Source: Prosapia bicincta
Lineage: Eukaryota; Arthropoda; Insecta; Hemiptera; Cercopidae
Assembly (NCBI GenBank): GCA_036971475.1
Contig: JBAIZL010000376.1
Location: 5,711,001-5,775,000 of the forward strand
Direction of reading: 5' to 3'
Length of the DNA: 64,000 bases
Shown here: piece by piece, positions 1 to 11,819 of the stretch
Layout of the letters: each line of letters begins with the position of its first letter
Numbering within the stretch: position 1 is the stretch's first letter
Notes under the pieces: generated by a model
What the model was told of the DNA's origin: nothing
The model's input: only the letters and a program-made list of their open reading frames with translations
Databases searched by the model: none
Position numbers and translations under genes: made by a program

Positions 1-969
1 CTAATGGTTAACACATAGTAGCCGATGCAAAGCCTGACTAGGGATAACACATAGTATCCGAGGCATAGATTGAATATGGGTTATCACATAGTATCCGATG
101 AATACAGGGTAACACATAATATCCAATGCATGGCTTGGGTAATATATATAGTTAGCCTACATTCTGTGTTATGTATGTAAACCCTCATACTATGCTAAGC
201 CGGTTACCCATAGACACAGATCTACGGTAATGCAAGAGTAAGCCTAAGTGTAACCCATACCCCGACAACAGATACCTGGCCTAACCATAGGCTACATAGC
301 TAGGCAACTTACACATAGCTAGACAACAGATACCTAACCCTGAATCAAATACATACCCTGACAACCGATACATGACCTAACAACAGAGCTAGATCAAATG
401 GCTAACGTTTCAACTATACAACATTACGCTAAGTTTAGCCGACCAACATACACGAAGTTCAAACGAACGACATTGACACCAAGTTCAATTAGGGTACGGC
501 TGGTGAAGGCCAGATCAACGTTTCAGCTAATCAAAGATGAAAAACTTACGCTAATCAACCAACAAACTTACACCTGGTTCAAAATGGTTATGGTTAGCGA
601 AGGCACTGGCAAAAGCCTTAGGCCTTAGACATTATATAGATAGCTACCAACGCTTACCAAAATATCTATATAGAAACCGTCAAGGCCTTTACACATATTG
701 TCTAGGTATGTTGTATCAGTTACAGCATACTAAGTAAGGTAAAGCAACCTTTCAGGTAGGCCCTAGATACCTTTGAGGTATGCCCCAGGTAAAGCTGCCT
801 AGGAGTCAGCCCTTAGGTAACGCCGGCCTGGAGTCTGGCCATAGGTAAGGACACCGTCGAGTCAGGTCGTAGGTAAAGCTACCTTGGAGTTACCCTAGGT
901 AAAGCAACCCCTGTGTCAAGCCATAGGTAAAGCCGGCTTGGACTGGTTAGCTATCAATGCTTGCCCAAT
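1..969 (+). repeat. Left arm of palindrome A
   Basis: This arm reads, in order, a few 37-bp units (1-200), the 20-bp block (about 200-390), a block with 'GATCAAATG..AACGTTTCAACTA' (390-700) and TTTACC-type 28-bp units in reverse sense (760-945). It pairs with 2722-3704 over its whole length at well above 90% by eye, far closer than array A pairs with array B. It was cut by the window start, so the arm is longer than shown. The open frame at 398-628 is a by-product of the repeat and is not called. Confidence 0.85.
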
Positions 970-2721
970 CTCAACAGTATACATTCTGTATTAAGTCATT
1001 ATGTATTAAGCTAATATGCACGTTACCCTACATTAGCCTCCAGACTGTGTTAGGCTAATATGCATGAAAACCATACATACATCCTGTATTAAGTATATAT
1101 GGATGTTAACCTACATAGTCCTACTTATTGTGTTAAGTCAATATACCTGTAAATCTACACACATCCTGTATTAAGCCAATATTGATGATACGGTACATAG
1201 ACCTACATACTGAGTTAAGCCAGGATGAATGTAAACTTACATTCCTCCCGAAATAAGCACTTGCACTTTACCCTACATAGGCCTACATACTGTGTTAAGC
1301 CAATATGCGTGTACGCCTAAATAGGCCTACATCCTCTTTCAATCCGATATGCACGTTGTCCTACAAAAGCCTACAAAATGTGTAACCCTGTATGCATGTA
1401 AACCTACATAGGCCTACACCTTGTATTAAGCCAAGATGCACATTACCCTAGATACATCCTGTAATGGATGTTAACCTACATAGTCCTACATATTGTGTTA
1501 AGTCAATATGCGTGTAAATCTATACACATCCTGTATTAAGCCAATATGCATGTACGCCTAAATAGCCCTACATCCTCAACCGATAAGCACGTTGTGCTAC
1601 AAAGGCTTGCAAAATGTATTAACCCGGTATGCATGTAAACCTACATAGGCCTACACCCTGTAGCCAAGATGCACATTACGTAATAGATGTTAACCCATAT
1701 ACATCCTGTATTAGGCCGGTATGCATGTAAACCTACATAGGCCTACACCCTGTATTAAGCCAAGATGCACGTTACCCTACATACATCCTGTAATAATACA
1801 CTTCATTGCAGGTGTAGAAAAGTCCATACAGACAGAGCTCGACATATAAATGCTTGTTTAAAACCTTTACAGTAATATTGTTAAAACCGCGATAGCGCGC
1901 TCTGATTAACAAATGACGTCAAACAAAATGTCGGTCAAAATGGAGTCTAACAATATGTTTAACGGTCATCTGTATAGGATTAACTGTTGCTTGCCACCTA
2001 TACTTGCTATAACATTAGTCCATCTGCAGGATAACCACAGGCAATGCCTTAGGCCTGTTGTGGTATGTCCTATGACCAAGATCAGACGCTTGTCTAACAG
2101 GATTTATCATTTATCCCCTAGGTCGAGTATCGTGTAATCCTATCTACAGGGCACACTATGATAAAGAGGAAGATCATCACGACCTCTAGCATGTCTAAGG
2201 TTCAGTATAGGATCATCCTGGCATTTAGTATGTCTAAGGTGGCACCACTAATATACTCTGTACGGAAGAGGATCATACAGGAATCTAGCGTGTCTAAGGT
2301 GATATTTGCAGCATACTCTGGTACAGAAAGGATGATCCCGGCATCTGCCGTGTACAGAGATAATGTAATAGGTTATGGATTGTTAGATGTCCTTACGGAG
2401 CACTTGTCTTAGCTCATGCACTAACATAGGTCTTCACGTGAATGTTTTTATGGAGCTATTGTGCTACGGTATGATATTGTAGCTGTCTTCACGGGGCTAT
2501 GATGATAGGTAAAATCTATTGACTTTACGTAACTATTGGCTTAGGTCAGGCATTAGTAGATGTCTAAACGTAGCTATTGCCGTTGGTCATTCGCTGATAG
2601 AGGTAATTATATACTTTGGTCATGGGTTGGTATCAGATTTTACGTTAAGTGGTAGCCGTCTTTAAGGAGTTATTGTGATAGGGTATGCGATATTAGCTGT
2701 CTTTACGTAGCTAACGTGACA
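970..2721. repeat. Asymmetric loop of palindrome A
   Basis: From 985 to about 1800 there are roughly 44-bp units of the 'CATACTGTGTTAAGCCAATATG' type, trimmed here. From 1850 to 2150 lies a centre segment that also occurs at 16960-17395 in array B in the same orientation (AAATGACGTCAAACAAA, AAAATGTCGGTCAA-like). From 2160 to 2410 there are about four copies of a roughly 60-bp unit with 'ATGTCTAAGGT'. From 2410 to 2720 there is a 'GTAGCTGTCTTTACG' block whose mirror is at 15905-16185. The 44-bp block has no partner to the right of the centre, so the fold is not symmetric here. Confidence 0.65.
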
Positions 2722-3704
2722 TTGGGCAAGCATTGATAGCTAACCAGTCCAGGCTGGCTTTACCTATGGTCTCGCTTTACCTAAGGGCTGACTCCAAAGT
2801 AGCTTTACCTAAGACCCTACTTCGGGTGACTTTACCTAAGACCTGACTCCAAGATGACTTTACCTAAGGCCCTACTCCAAGGTAGCTTTTACGTAAGAAT
2901 TGATTGAGGTGTTTACGTAACTATTATCTTAGTCCACGGGTGGAGAGGGTGTAATTGATACAACATACCTGGACAATATGTGTAAAGCTCAGATCATATA
3001 GGCTTTGGCCGGTGGATAACAGTTTCTAAATAGATAATTTGGTAAGCGGTGGTAGCTATAATTATGTCTAGGGCCTAAGGCTTTTGCCAGTGCCTTCGCT
3101 AACCATAACCCTTTTGAACCAGGTGTAAGTTTGTTGGTTGATTAGCGTAAGTTTTTCATCTTTGATTAGCTGAATCGTTGATCTGGCCTTCACCAGCCGT
3201 ACCCTAATTGAACTTGGTGTTAATGTCGTTCGTTTGAACTTCGTGTATGTTGGTTGGCTAAACTTAGCGTAATGTTGTTTAGTTGAAACGTTGGCAATTT
3301 GATCTAGCTCTGTTGTTAGGCCATGTATCGGTTGTCAGGGCATGTATTTGATTCAGGGTTAGGTATCTGTTGTCTAGCTATGTATAAGTTGTCTAGCTAT
3401 GTAGCCTATGGTTAGGCCAGGTATCTGTTGTCGGGGTATGGGTTACACTTTAGGCTTACTCTTGCATTACCGTAGATCGGTGTCTATGGGTAACCGGCTT
3501 AGCATAGTATGTGGGTTTACATACAAACACAGAATGTAGGCTAACTATATATATTACCCAAGCCATGCATTGGATATTATGTGTTACCCTGTATTCAGGC
3601 CTCTCATCGGATACTATGTGATAACCCATATTCAATCTATGCCTCGGATACTATGTGTTATCCCTAGTCAGGCTTTGCATCGGCTACTATGTGTTAACCA
3701 TTAG
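2722..3704 (-). repeat. Right arm of palindrome A
   Basis: Reverse complement of 1-969, with the block order reversed: the 28-bp TTTACC units at 2745-2900, the AACGTTTCAACTA-type block at 3000-3300, the 20-bp block at 3300-3450, and 37-bp units from 3560. The end GTGTTAACCATTAG (3691-3704) mirrors the first 14 bases of the window. The offset between paired positions changes by only about 14 bp along the arm, so few indels have accumulated. Confidence 0.85.
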
Positions 3705-4429
3705 CCTAGCTATGCAACAGGTACTATTTAATAACCATTAGCCAAACTATGTAATGAATATTATGTGTTAGTGTGTAATCAGCCTACTCAACGGATACTT
3801 TGTGATATCCCTTGGTCAGGCTATGCTTTGGATACTGTTTGTTAAACCATACTCAAGCTATGTATTGGATATTTTGTGTTAACTTGTAGTAAAGCTACAC
3901 AACGGGTACTATGTGTTAACCATTAGCCCAACCATGCAATGGATACTATGTGTTAGTTTGTATTCACCTTCTCATCGGATACTATGTGATAACCATAGTC
4001 AATCTACTCATCGGATACTGTTTGTTAAACCCTAGTCAGCCCGGGCATCGGATATTTTGTGTTAACTTGTAGTCAATCTATGCATCGGATATTATGTGTT
4101 AATGATTAGTCTAGCTATGTATCAGGTATTATGTGGGCAAGTTGTAGTCAGGCTACAGTGTGATAACCATTAGCTAAACTATGCATTGGATATAATGTGT
4201 TATAATTTGTAGGCCCTTGTCTTCTTAGCATAATATGCGTGCAGGCTTACACACATGTTTGTTTAACGCAGTATGTAGGCCTAACATAGTATATACGCCT
4301 ATCTATGATAGCATGGATGTTGGCTTAGCGTAGTATTTATGTAGGTTTACACGCATATTTGTTTAACAGCGTATATATGACTATTTAGAGTATATTGCAT
4401 GCTGGTTTAACATAGTATATACCAGGCTA
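3705..4429 (-). repeat. 37-bp tandem repeat block of array A
   Basis: Degenerate tandem units of about 36-38 bp, each with a 'GGATACTATGTGTTAAC' type core, are followed from about 4210 by 44-bp type units (TAGCATAATATGCGTG). The mirror-image block in array B is 13806-15070. Unit-to-unit divergence is high, so this is an old array and not a freshly amplified satellite. Nothing coding is seen. Confidence 0.7.
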
Positions 4430-4525
4430 GTGTTTCTTTCCAGCTGAATTTTGAAATGACATGTGTGACTATATCTAGACCATACATAATTGATAAGCCA
4501 ATTTTGGGGAGTTTATGCTTATTTA
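4430..4525 (+). repeat. Fragment of the gypsy LTR embedded in array A
   Basis: About 96 bp match, as reverse complement, positions 23611-23706 inside the LTR of the gypsy element found 19 kb downstream. Shared stretches include TGAAATGACATGTGTGACT and TATCTAGACCATACATAATT, with a few substitutions and short indels. Both sides return to foldback repeat units. No terminal LTR ends, primer site or internal gypsy sequence accompany it, so it is a captured or degraded piece and not a solo LTR. The mirror position in array B does not show it. Confidence 0.8.
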
Positions 4526-6519
4526 GCGAGGCTATGCACCGGATATTATGTGTTGGGGCATATTATGTGTTAATGAGTACCCAGGTTATGTATCAGGTAT
4601 TATGTGGTAATTTGTGGGCAGCTTGTAGGATAGTGTGTGATAACCATTAGCTAAACTATGCACTGGATATAATGTGTTATACTTTGTAGGCCCATGTCTT
4701 CTTAGCATAATATCTATACAGGCTTACACACATATATGTTTAACACATTATGTAGGCCTAACATAGTATGATAGCATGCATGTTGGCTTAGCATAGTATT
4801 TATTTGGTTTACACGCATATTTATTTAACACACTATATAGGGTAATTACGTATGCAGGCCTAACATAGTATATAAGCCTATGTAGGATAGCATCCATGTT
4901 GGTTAGCATAGTATTTATGTGGGTTTACACGCATATCTGTTTAGCACAGTATGTAGGCTTAGCATATTATTTATGTAGGTTTACAAGCATATTTGTTTAA
5001 CACGCTATATAAGCTATCATTCATCCTGGCTCAACATATTATATAGGCCTATGTGGGTAACGGGGATATTTGCCTAATACAGGATGTATATAGGTTAACC
5101 TGCATATTGGTTTAACAGCTTATATATGGCTATTTAGAGTATATTGCATGCTGGTTTAACATAGTATATATGCCTGAATGTTGGCTTAGCATTGTATGTA
5201 TAAAGGTTGCGTAACTTTTTAATTATATTGTAATATTTGTTGACCGTCATGGGCGTGATAGGTTATGCATTGTTAGCTATACCATATAGTACTTCCCGTA
5301 TTATACGGTTGCCTGGTTCTACCTGATAGACGAGGTGTAAATGTGTGTCAGGCTCAGATCATATAGGCTTTGGCCAGTGGTTTACCGACATAGTAGGCCC
5401 ATTTAGGGATTCATGTAAGTCGGCTTAGCATAGTACGTGTGCAGGTTTACACGCATATTTGTTTAACACATTATGTGTGCTATCACTTATGTTGGTTTGA
5501 CGCGGTATATACGCCTATGTATGATAGCATGCATGTTGGCTTAGCATCGTTTTAGGATCGTTTTATATCATATATTTATTCACGTTTTGTGATAGGCCTC
5601 ATTATTGGTGTTTCTCCATATATACCTTTATATCTAGATACATTTACAGCTATAGGATATATCCATTGAGGCTATTTGATTATTTACACTGATTTCTGAT
5701 TATATATGTAGGCCTTGGTATGCCGACAGTACACAGTAAGTTGATACAGTAATCAAAACATAAACACGGGCCTAGATTCACATCGACACAGCCGTGCGGG
5801 TTTTTATGGCTGCTAGTTATCTCTGCTAGTTATCTCGGGTTATCTCTGCAAGTTTGCACATGTCTGGCACACGGTCACCGGTTATGTATGCCGCACGTAT
5901 TCCTACAAACGATAAGGCTTTGTCGCATTGTTTAATAATATAGTAGCATATACAATTTTGAGTTTGGCAAACATAACCCCTTGCCCCTCTAGCTAGGGTG
6001 GGCCTAATACTTGCATAGAGTCGCTCGAACGCGGATACGTCATCAAATATATTAAATCTTTACGTGGGCTTGATAGGTTATGCATTGGTAGATGTACCCT
6101 ATAGTACCTCCCATATTATACGGTTGCCTGGATCAACCTGATAGAAGAGGTGAAAATAGCTCAGGTCATACGGGCTTTGGCCTGTGGTTTACAGACATAG
6201 TAGGCCCATGTATGTTGGCTTAGCATAGTATGTATGTAGGCTTGCATGCGTATTTGTTTTAACACATTATGTGGGCTATCATATATATATATTGGTTTAA
6301 CACGGTATATAGGCCTTCACGTCTTACAGCGACCTTTTGCGTAGACCTACCGGGCCCGTGCGTTGTGATTGGTCGATTCAGCTTGTTGTCTATTTGAACT
6401 CTATGTATAATTGTTGGTCGGTTAAAATTAGCGTTTAGTTGGAACGTTGGTCATTTGATCTTACCGATCATTTTTTGGTAATTTCATATATTATTTGATA
6501 ACCACCCCTCACTTAATGT
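4526..6519 (-). repeat. Mixed 37-bp / 44-bp repeat blocks of array A
   Basis: From 4526 to about 4690 there is another short run of the 37-bp repeat. From 4690 to 5220 there are 44-bp type units ('GTAGGCCTAACATAGTAT'). Around 5230-5400 and 6060-6210 lies a twice-used segment (AGTACTTCCCGTATTATACG and AGTACCTCCCATATTATACG) whose mirror is at 13140-13280 in array B. Positions 5560-6000 are a less repetitive stretch. No coding capacity recognised. Confidence 0.6.
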
Positions 6520-7210
6520 CTGAATCCCGGGTTACTTTACCTATGGGCAGGCTTCGGGATGGCTTTTACCTAAGGCCTTGCTCCGTGTTAGCTTTACCTA
6601 GGGTCTAACTCCATGGTAGCTTTACCTAGGCCGCGACTCCGTGGTAGCTTTACCTAAGGCCTGATTCCAGAGAGGATTTACCTGAGACCCGGCCTCGAGC
6701 ATAACTTTACCTGAGGCCAGACACCTGGGTGGCTTTACCTAAGGTCTGCCTCAGTGGTAGCTTTACCTAAGGCCTGGCTCCTAAGTGACTTTACCTCGAG
6801 CACGACTCCGCGGTTACTTTACCGGAGGTCTGACACCCGGGTGGCTTTACTTAGGGGCTGGCTTAGGGTTGGCTATACCTCGGCTTTACCCCGAGCACGA
6901 CTCCTGGTGTGACTTTACCTAAGGTCCGACACCTGGAATGCTTTACCTAAGGGTCGGCCTCGGGATGGCTTTACCTGAGGCCATGCTCCACAGTTAGCTT
7001 TACCTAAGGCCTGGCTGCCGGGTGGCCTTACCTCAAGCACGACTCCAGGGTGACTTTACCTAAGGCCAGGTTCCACGCGTTACCTAGGGCAAGGCTTCGG
7101 ATTGGCTTTAACCGAGAGCGTGCTCCATATTGGCTCTACCTGCTCCTTGGCGGGTTTAACTAATGCCTAGTTCCCGGGTAGATTTTACCTAGGTCCCCGA
7201 TTATTTTTGA
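6520..7210 (-). repeat. Large 28-bp tandem array (TTTACC repeat)
   Basis: Roughly 25 degenerate units of about 28 bp, each with 'GCTTTACCTAAGGCC' followed by a variable GACTCC-type segment. The same unit occurs in small groups at 760-945, 2745-2900 and 15801-15910, but this block is much longer and has no equally long partner in array B. It is more GC-rich than the rest of the array. Nothing coding is seen. Confidence 0.75.
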
Positions 7211-7812
7211 CAATCTGAAAACAGGTGATCCCACCCACACGGCCTACCATAATGGACTCTAGACATATCCCGTACGGTCATTTGATCCAGCCGATCGATT
7301 TTTGGCAATTTCATATTTTGTTTAAAAACTACCCCTAGGTGAAACCACCCCTACATCGGTCCATAATGGACGCTACACATATCCCGTACTGTCTGTTGAT
7401 CCAACAAACCGATTTTTGGCAATTTCATATTTTATTTAAAAACTACCCCTAGGTGAAACTACCCCCAACCGTAGCGCTAATGCACTCTAGACTCACCCTA
7501 TCGTCAAGGCACGTTTTTCGAAAATTTTTTCAAAATCCCCCCCACCCCCAATCCACCCCCGGAGCTACCCCCGGGTATGGTCGTGAATGTAGCTGAGGTC
7601 GCCTCCCATACGTAGGTTAGGTTAGGTTGGATCCATTTTGGCTAGCTTAGGTCAGTGGGTTAGAATTTATTTTTTTCGAAAAACTACCCCCTACCCCTCT
7701 AAACGTGGTCGAAACCACCCCCAAGGCTAGGATCAAGGCCGCGACGACCTGGTCCAAAACTACCCCTATAGGCCTAGGTTACGTACAGGCCGAGTTTGTG
7801 GTAGTTGTGCTC
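7211..7812 (-). repeat. Outer terminal block of array A (AACTACCCCT repeats)
   Basis: Three repeats of a roughly 115-bp unit carry TTTTTGGCAATTTCATAT followed by AACTACCCCTAGGTGAAAC, then C-rich sequence to about 7812. Read on the minus strand it is colinear with 11820-12340 at the start of array B, including a short GGTTAGGTTAGGTT run (7615-7628) against CCTAACCTAACC (11982-11993). The similarity fades at about 7805-7812, which I take as the element end. A G-rich minus-strand tract lies at 7537-7572. Confidence 0.65.
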
Positions 7813-9727
7813 AAGGGGGGTACAATCTACTGTTATCCACCCCGATTGTACTCTATATAGCACCCAAGCTCTTTACTATAGTAACAATTCCTACCTCCCT
7901 TCTTCTAGCGGCGCTCTATGCTTGTTTAGTTGTTTTTAGCAGTAGCTTGTCTAATATAAGCCTTGTTGCTATGTCAGTTATATCAAAGGTTAATGCTAAA
8001 ATGACATCTGCAACTACTTACACATTCATAAAGCTCCATAAATCTAAAGGATTTTGTAATAGTATTATTTTTAATATCATTGTGCACAGTAACAGCCTTA
8101 TGTTTGTGCTGAAACGGTTTTACATTGTAACTTATTATCCCATACATTCGGAAAAAATATGACCTATCACAAGTATGACAGTTTTATTTTTAAGAAATAT
8201 AGAATAAAGAACACGTATTTTAAAAAAGTTATGAATAAAATATAAATAAATATTATAAACCTATTACAATAAAATGAATTAAATTACTGACTGTTAAATA
8301 CTTTTCAATCGTTTGAATATTATGTTAAAATGTGATTTAAATATCAATACATTTTATGCTAGAGTCGCATTAGTAGTTTTTGGTAAACACTGTTTTTTGT
8401 GTAACTATTTTCATCATCGTTTATTTTACCCTGTAACCTATGTTTAGGTTTTCTATTTGTATCCTAATGTCTCAAGGTGCTCTTGCTCTAATAAAATTTA
8501 CAAATAATTGTCCCAGACTGACAACTTGGTTTTCTAGCTGACAGTAGTATTTAAAGATTTGCCTTTGAGCTTTGTGATTGTCATTGGGAAGATGAGCCTT
8601 ATTGGAAATTGAGTCCTAAGAAATGAAAATAGTTTATGCATATGCCACAACCTTTCCAAACATATAATGACTTAAAATGTCATTTTTTATTTTATTTAGT
8701 TTTAACATCTTGGAAAATGAGTTACAATAGAATAAATAATGGTCATAGCAAAAAAATTGGTATGATTGACGTGTTCACTATAGAACCAAAGAAAAAATCT
8801 TGCCAACCTGACTTTTGTAACACCAAATTGACTTAAAGAATCTATTTCGAAAAACAAGCAGTTTTTAGTTACCAAGCCACAGAATGAGAAACATTACGTT
8901 GAACAAAAATTTCAACAATAAAAAAACTACTGACTCATATCTATTAAAACTCACTGGAACTTATATCTCTCGTTTTTATAAATTGAATAAATTGATTGTT
9001 TATAAAAAGGTAAAAGAGATGTCGCTTACAAACCAATTTACCAGTATTAGGCTATAATTAATATAACTAAACTTTTACCAGCAAAATTATTCTTCAAAAA
9101 CTATTTTGAAAACAAAGGGTTTTCTGTCTCTAAACAGGAAATTTGTCACTCACTCCTTTAAACTATTCTCAAATAGTAGCCTGTTTGATCTAAACCGACA
9201 GAAAGGGGGAAAACATATAGAGATGCTATCACAAGGGGAGCCGTGAAACCATAATACAAATAGAAAAAAGTAAAGGAAAACATTTATTGTAGTAGTTTGG
9301 GGTCCCTTTACACTTCAAATAGTCTTGCAGTTTATTTGTTAATTATAACTTTTAACTTTTAGAGTGTAACTAGAGCTCTTGGATTACGATTACAATAATT
9401 TTAAACCTAATTTTTGTTTGAAGAAATAAGTGTGAGGAAAGTAATTCGTGGAGAGATTTAATTCTAAATAAAGGTATTTTAAATAGAAATAAAGTTTCAA
9501 AATAGGTCATGTGAAAGGCGAGGATGTCCAGAGTAGGGCTTCTTTTATAGTATGCCTTTCAGCTGTAAAGAACCGGCTGTTGTGGTTCATTACGATTCTC
9601 AGCGAGTCTTCAACTAGGACAAACAACACAGATCGCCTTTTAATGTCAAACGTTCAAGATCAAGCCCCCACGAATCCGAACACAAAACTCCTGCTCAGCT
9701 GACTTTCGTTAAGCCCCCAGCAAGTGT

Positions 9728-9880
9728 GGTTGATACCTGTTTGTAATACCCTTTCGGGCTGGAATGGTGACCATCGTAGGAAAGCGATGAAGAGACTATG
9801 AAGTTCTTATTATTAGTCGATAGAACTGCAAGTAATGACATCACACAATACGACTCACTCCCATTAAAAATCCTAACCTG
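9728..9880 (+). repeat. Interspersed repeat, copy 1 (partner at 39415-39590)
   Basis: The stretch containing GTTTGTAATA, AGCGATGAAGAGACTATGAA and AATACGACTCACTCCCAT aligns with 39415-39590 in the same order and orientation. Divergence is moderate with small indels. No open frame, promoter box or tail is evident, so I cannot class it as SINE, MITE or LTR fragment. Confidence 0.55.
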
Positions 9881-11165
9881 TTTTGTTTTATTATTTGCTA
9901 AATAAGAAACACTTGAAATATATCAAGCGATCAATGAAGAAACTGTTGTTGAAAGACAAAGTTGTTTTTACTTAGGGGCTAAAGGTAAAAATTTATAAGT
10001 ATCAGTAATTGACAAATCACCAACATTCTGACTTTGGAATATGTTTCCAATGAGCAGTTTGAAACCTAATGAGTTTAGAGAAAGTGCTAGAAAGCTTATA
10101 GTGCTAGAATATTGTTTGCTAGAAAAACAAATAACGTTGTCCAGGAGATGGTAAGAAAATCATGCTAACCGAATTGTAGATAACATCGAAGGTAATATAA
10201 ATCTGTAAAAATAGCCTTACTCTTCAAAGTTAGTTTCGGAATTAGATATCAATAATGCAGTTAGAAAAGAAGTTAACTCTGGAAGCCAGAGAGACAGGAG
10301 GATTGAAGAGGAACGCCATGGATCATGGGGATAATACAGAGGAAGAGTGAGGATCACCCAAGTTAATCAACGGAAATATAAGTACAAGTTATTCCTAATA
10401 TTAATAATTTAAAATTTCATATTTTGTAAAATTTAAATTAGAAAACCTTTAAATTAGTAAAATTTCGAAGCGAGCATGATGTGTTGAGTTATAACATTGC
10501 AAGCCATTACACAGTAATCCCCAGCCTAGAGATAAATAGCTACAATTAACATATATTGTGTCTAGGATAAGATTAGACTTAGAACAATTGGTAATTTCGA
10601 CACATTTCTTGCTGTTTTTACCGTTGAAGCCAGCTGGCAAAATTATAACATTTTCTAAATGTAAAGTAGCATGGAGTGACTCGTAAATATATGTCTCTTG
10701 AGGGATGAACGAAATTGAAGGTTTAAATACGTAATTGTGATAAACGAGTAGGTATGATGGATATCTAAAAACAATTGAGGTTAGTATTTAATATTCTACT
10801 GTACTGAGCCACAATTACCAGTGTGAGAAATATTTAGAAATATCATGATAGTTGATAAACGAAAGTAGGTTATACCTAAGAAGGATGTTAATAACTAAGT
10901 TACCATATGTAGTAGTGGAGTATTTTTAAAATACATAAGGAAACATTTAAAGAATGCGGGAGTAAAACATGAATAAAGTTAATAAATAATACTCAAAAAA
11001 GTAACTACTGTAACGGTTTTTTTTGTATTGCCGGCAATAAGACGGTAATAAGCGCAAGTAGTTGCTAATAGTTCGATAGTGGGCAGCACACTACGGTATC
11101 CGTTTAGTATTAGTAGTCACGCTCTCTACGTACTTGATTGTTCCGGTTTTTTAAAACTAAAATAT

Positions 11166-11321
11166 TAGGTCAAGTGGAGAGTGGAAAAAGATAAATCAAA
11201 GGGTGCGCAACGTAAAAGGCCAGGTAGCAACAGGCCAGTGCTAGCGGTGACCAAAAAATCAATCTTCGATCGTTTGGATATACCCCAAGGGATCCAGCTA
11301 GGGAGGTCCCCCTACTTGTAA
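11166..11321 (+). pseudogene. Short coding-like stretch without a start codon
   Basis: About 51 codons are open from just after an in-frame TAG to a TAA. Composition is unlike the surrounding AT-rich DNA: basic and proline-rich at first (KGAQRKRPGSNRP), then SIFDRLDIPQGIQLG. There is no ATG. Upstream, 11009-11160 is also less AT-rich and begins TGTAACGG, as the gypsy LTR does, but the similarity stops there. It may be an exon fragment of a mobile element or host gene. I do not recognise the protein, and it could be chance. Confidence 0.25.
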
Positions 11322-11819
11322 ACAGAGGGAACGTTTTTGACACAGTTTATATGACTTCATAATAGAGTAGCATCAATATTATATAAGGTTGGAATTTGTC
11401 TCACGTTTTATAGAACTCTTTCATTATGCAAGGTATTTTAATAACGTTTTAAAATAAAAATAAATATGACTATAGTAAAATTATATTTAGTCCCATCACG
11501 TTCATATCCACAGTACAAATAAGGCTGCCCTAATTACAATTTCATAACATTGAATTTCCTTTACTCGATATGTTTTATTCGAAAACTGTAATTTTCAAGA
11601 TTTTTTAGGTACTTGAATAGGCTGTTTTGTATGTACTGTTGTAACATTTGCAAATCAAGTTTTTAAACACCCAATATTTTTTAATCAAAGTTGTACCCCT
11701 GAATAAAGATAACTAATTTATTTTTATTATATTAAAGCACCAACTGCAATAAGCGGGTCTTAACTTTTAAATCGGTACACATTTACATTATTACGGCAGT
11801 AGTAATGTCTATACTTTGG

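Larger units (their letters stand above)
1..7812. repeat. Foldback array A (giant inverted repeat, left end outside window)
   Basis: This stretch is built almost entirely of degenerate short tandem repeats arranged as a palindrome. Positions 1-969 are the reverse complement of 2722-3704 with only small indels. The right side continues outward through further repeat blocks to about 7812. The blocks are a 36-38 bp repeat containing CACATAGTATCCGATGCATAG-like cores, a roughly 20 bp repeat (CTGACAACAGATACAT), a roughly 44 bp repeat (CATACTGTGTTAAGCCAATA), a roughly 28 bp repeat (CTTTACCTAAGGCCTGACTC) and a terminal block rich in AACTACCCCT. No coding capacity is visible; the short open frames in it are chance. 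It resembles a foldback or giant MITE-like element, but I cannot name a family. Confidence 0.8.
7813..11819. other. About 4 kb AT-rich spacer between the two foldback arms
   Basis: Mostly unique AT-rich sequence with no recognisable protein. Short open frames exist (7947-8162, 8636-8836, 9511-9702 plus; 10640-10449 minus), but none has a motif or family I recognise, and I do not call them genes. An interspersed repeat lies at 9728-9880 and a coding-like stretch at 11166-11321. If arrays A and B are arms of one composite structure, this is its interior; no transposase-like sequence is visible in it. Confidence 0.6.

Noticed and set aside
398..628. 76-codon open frame on the plus strand
   Set aside because: Lies entirely in the foldback repeat, and its mirror copy at about 3070-3300 does not preserve it; no protein motif.
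1913..2412. Two plus-strand open frames in the palindrome loop
   Set aside because: Made of tandem repeats; the homologous centre at 17058-17264 gives a different peptide.
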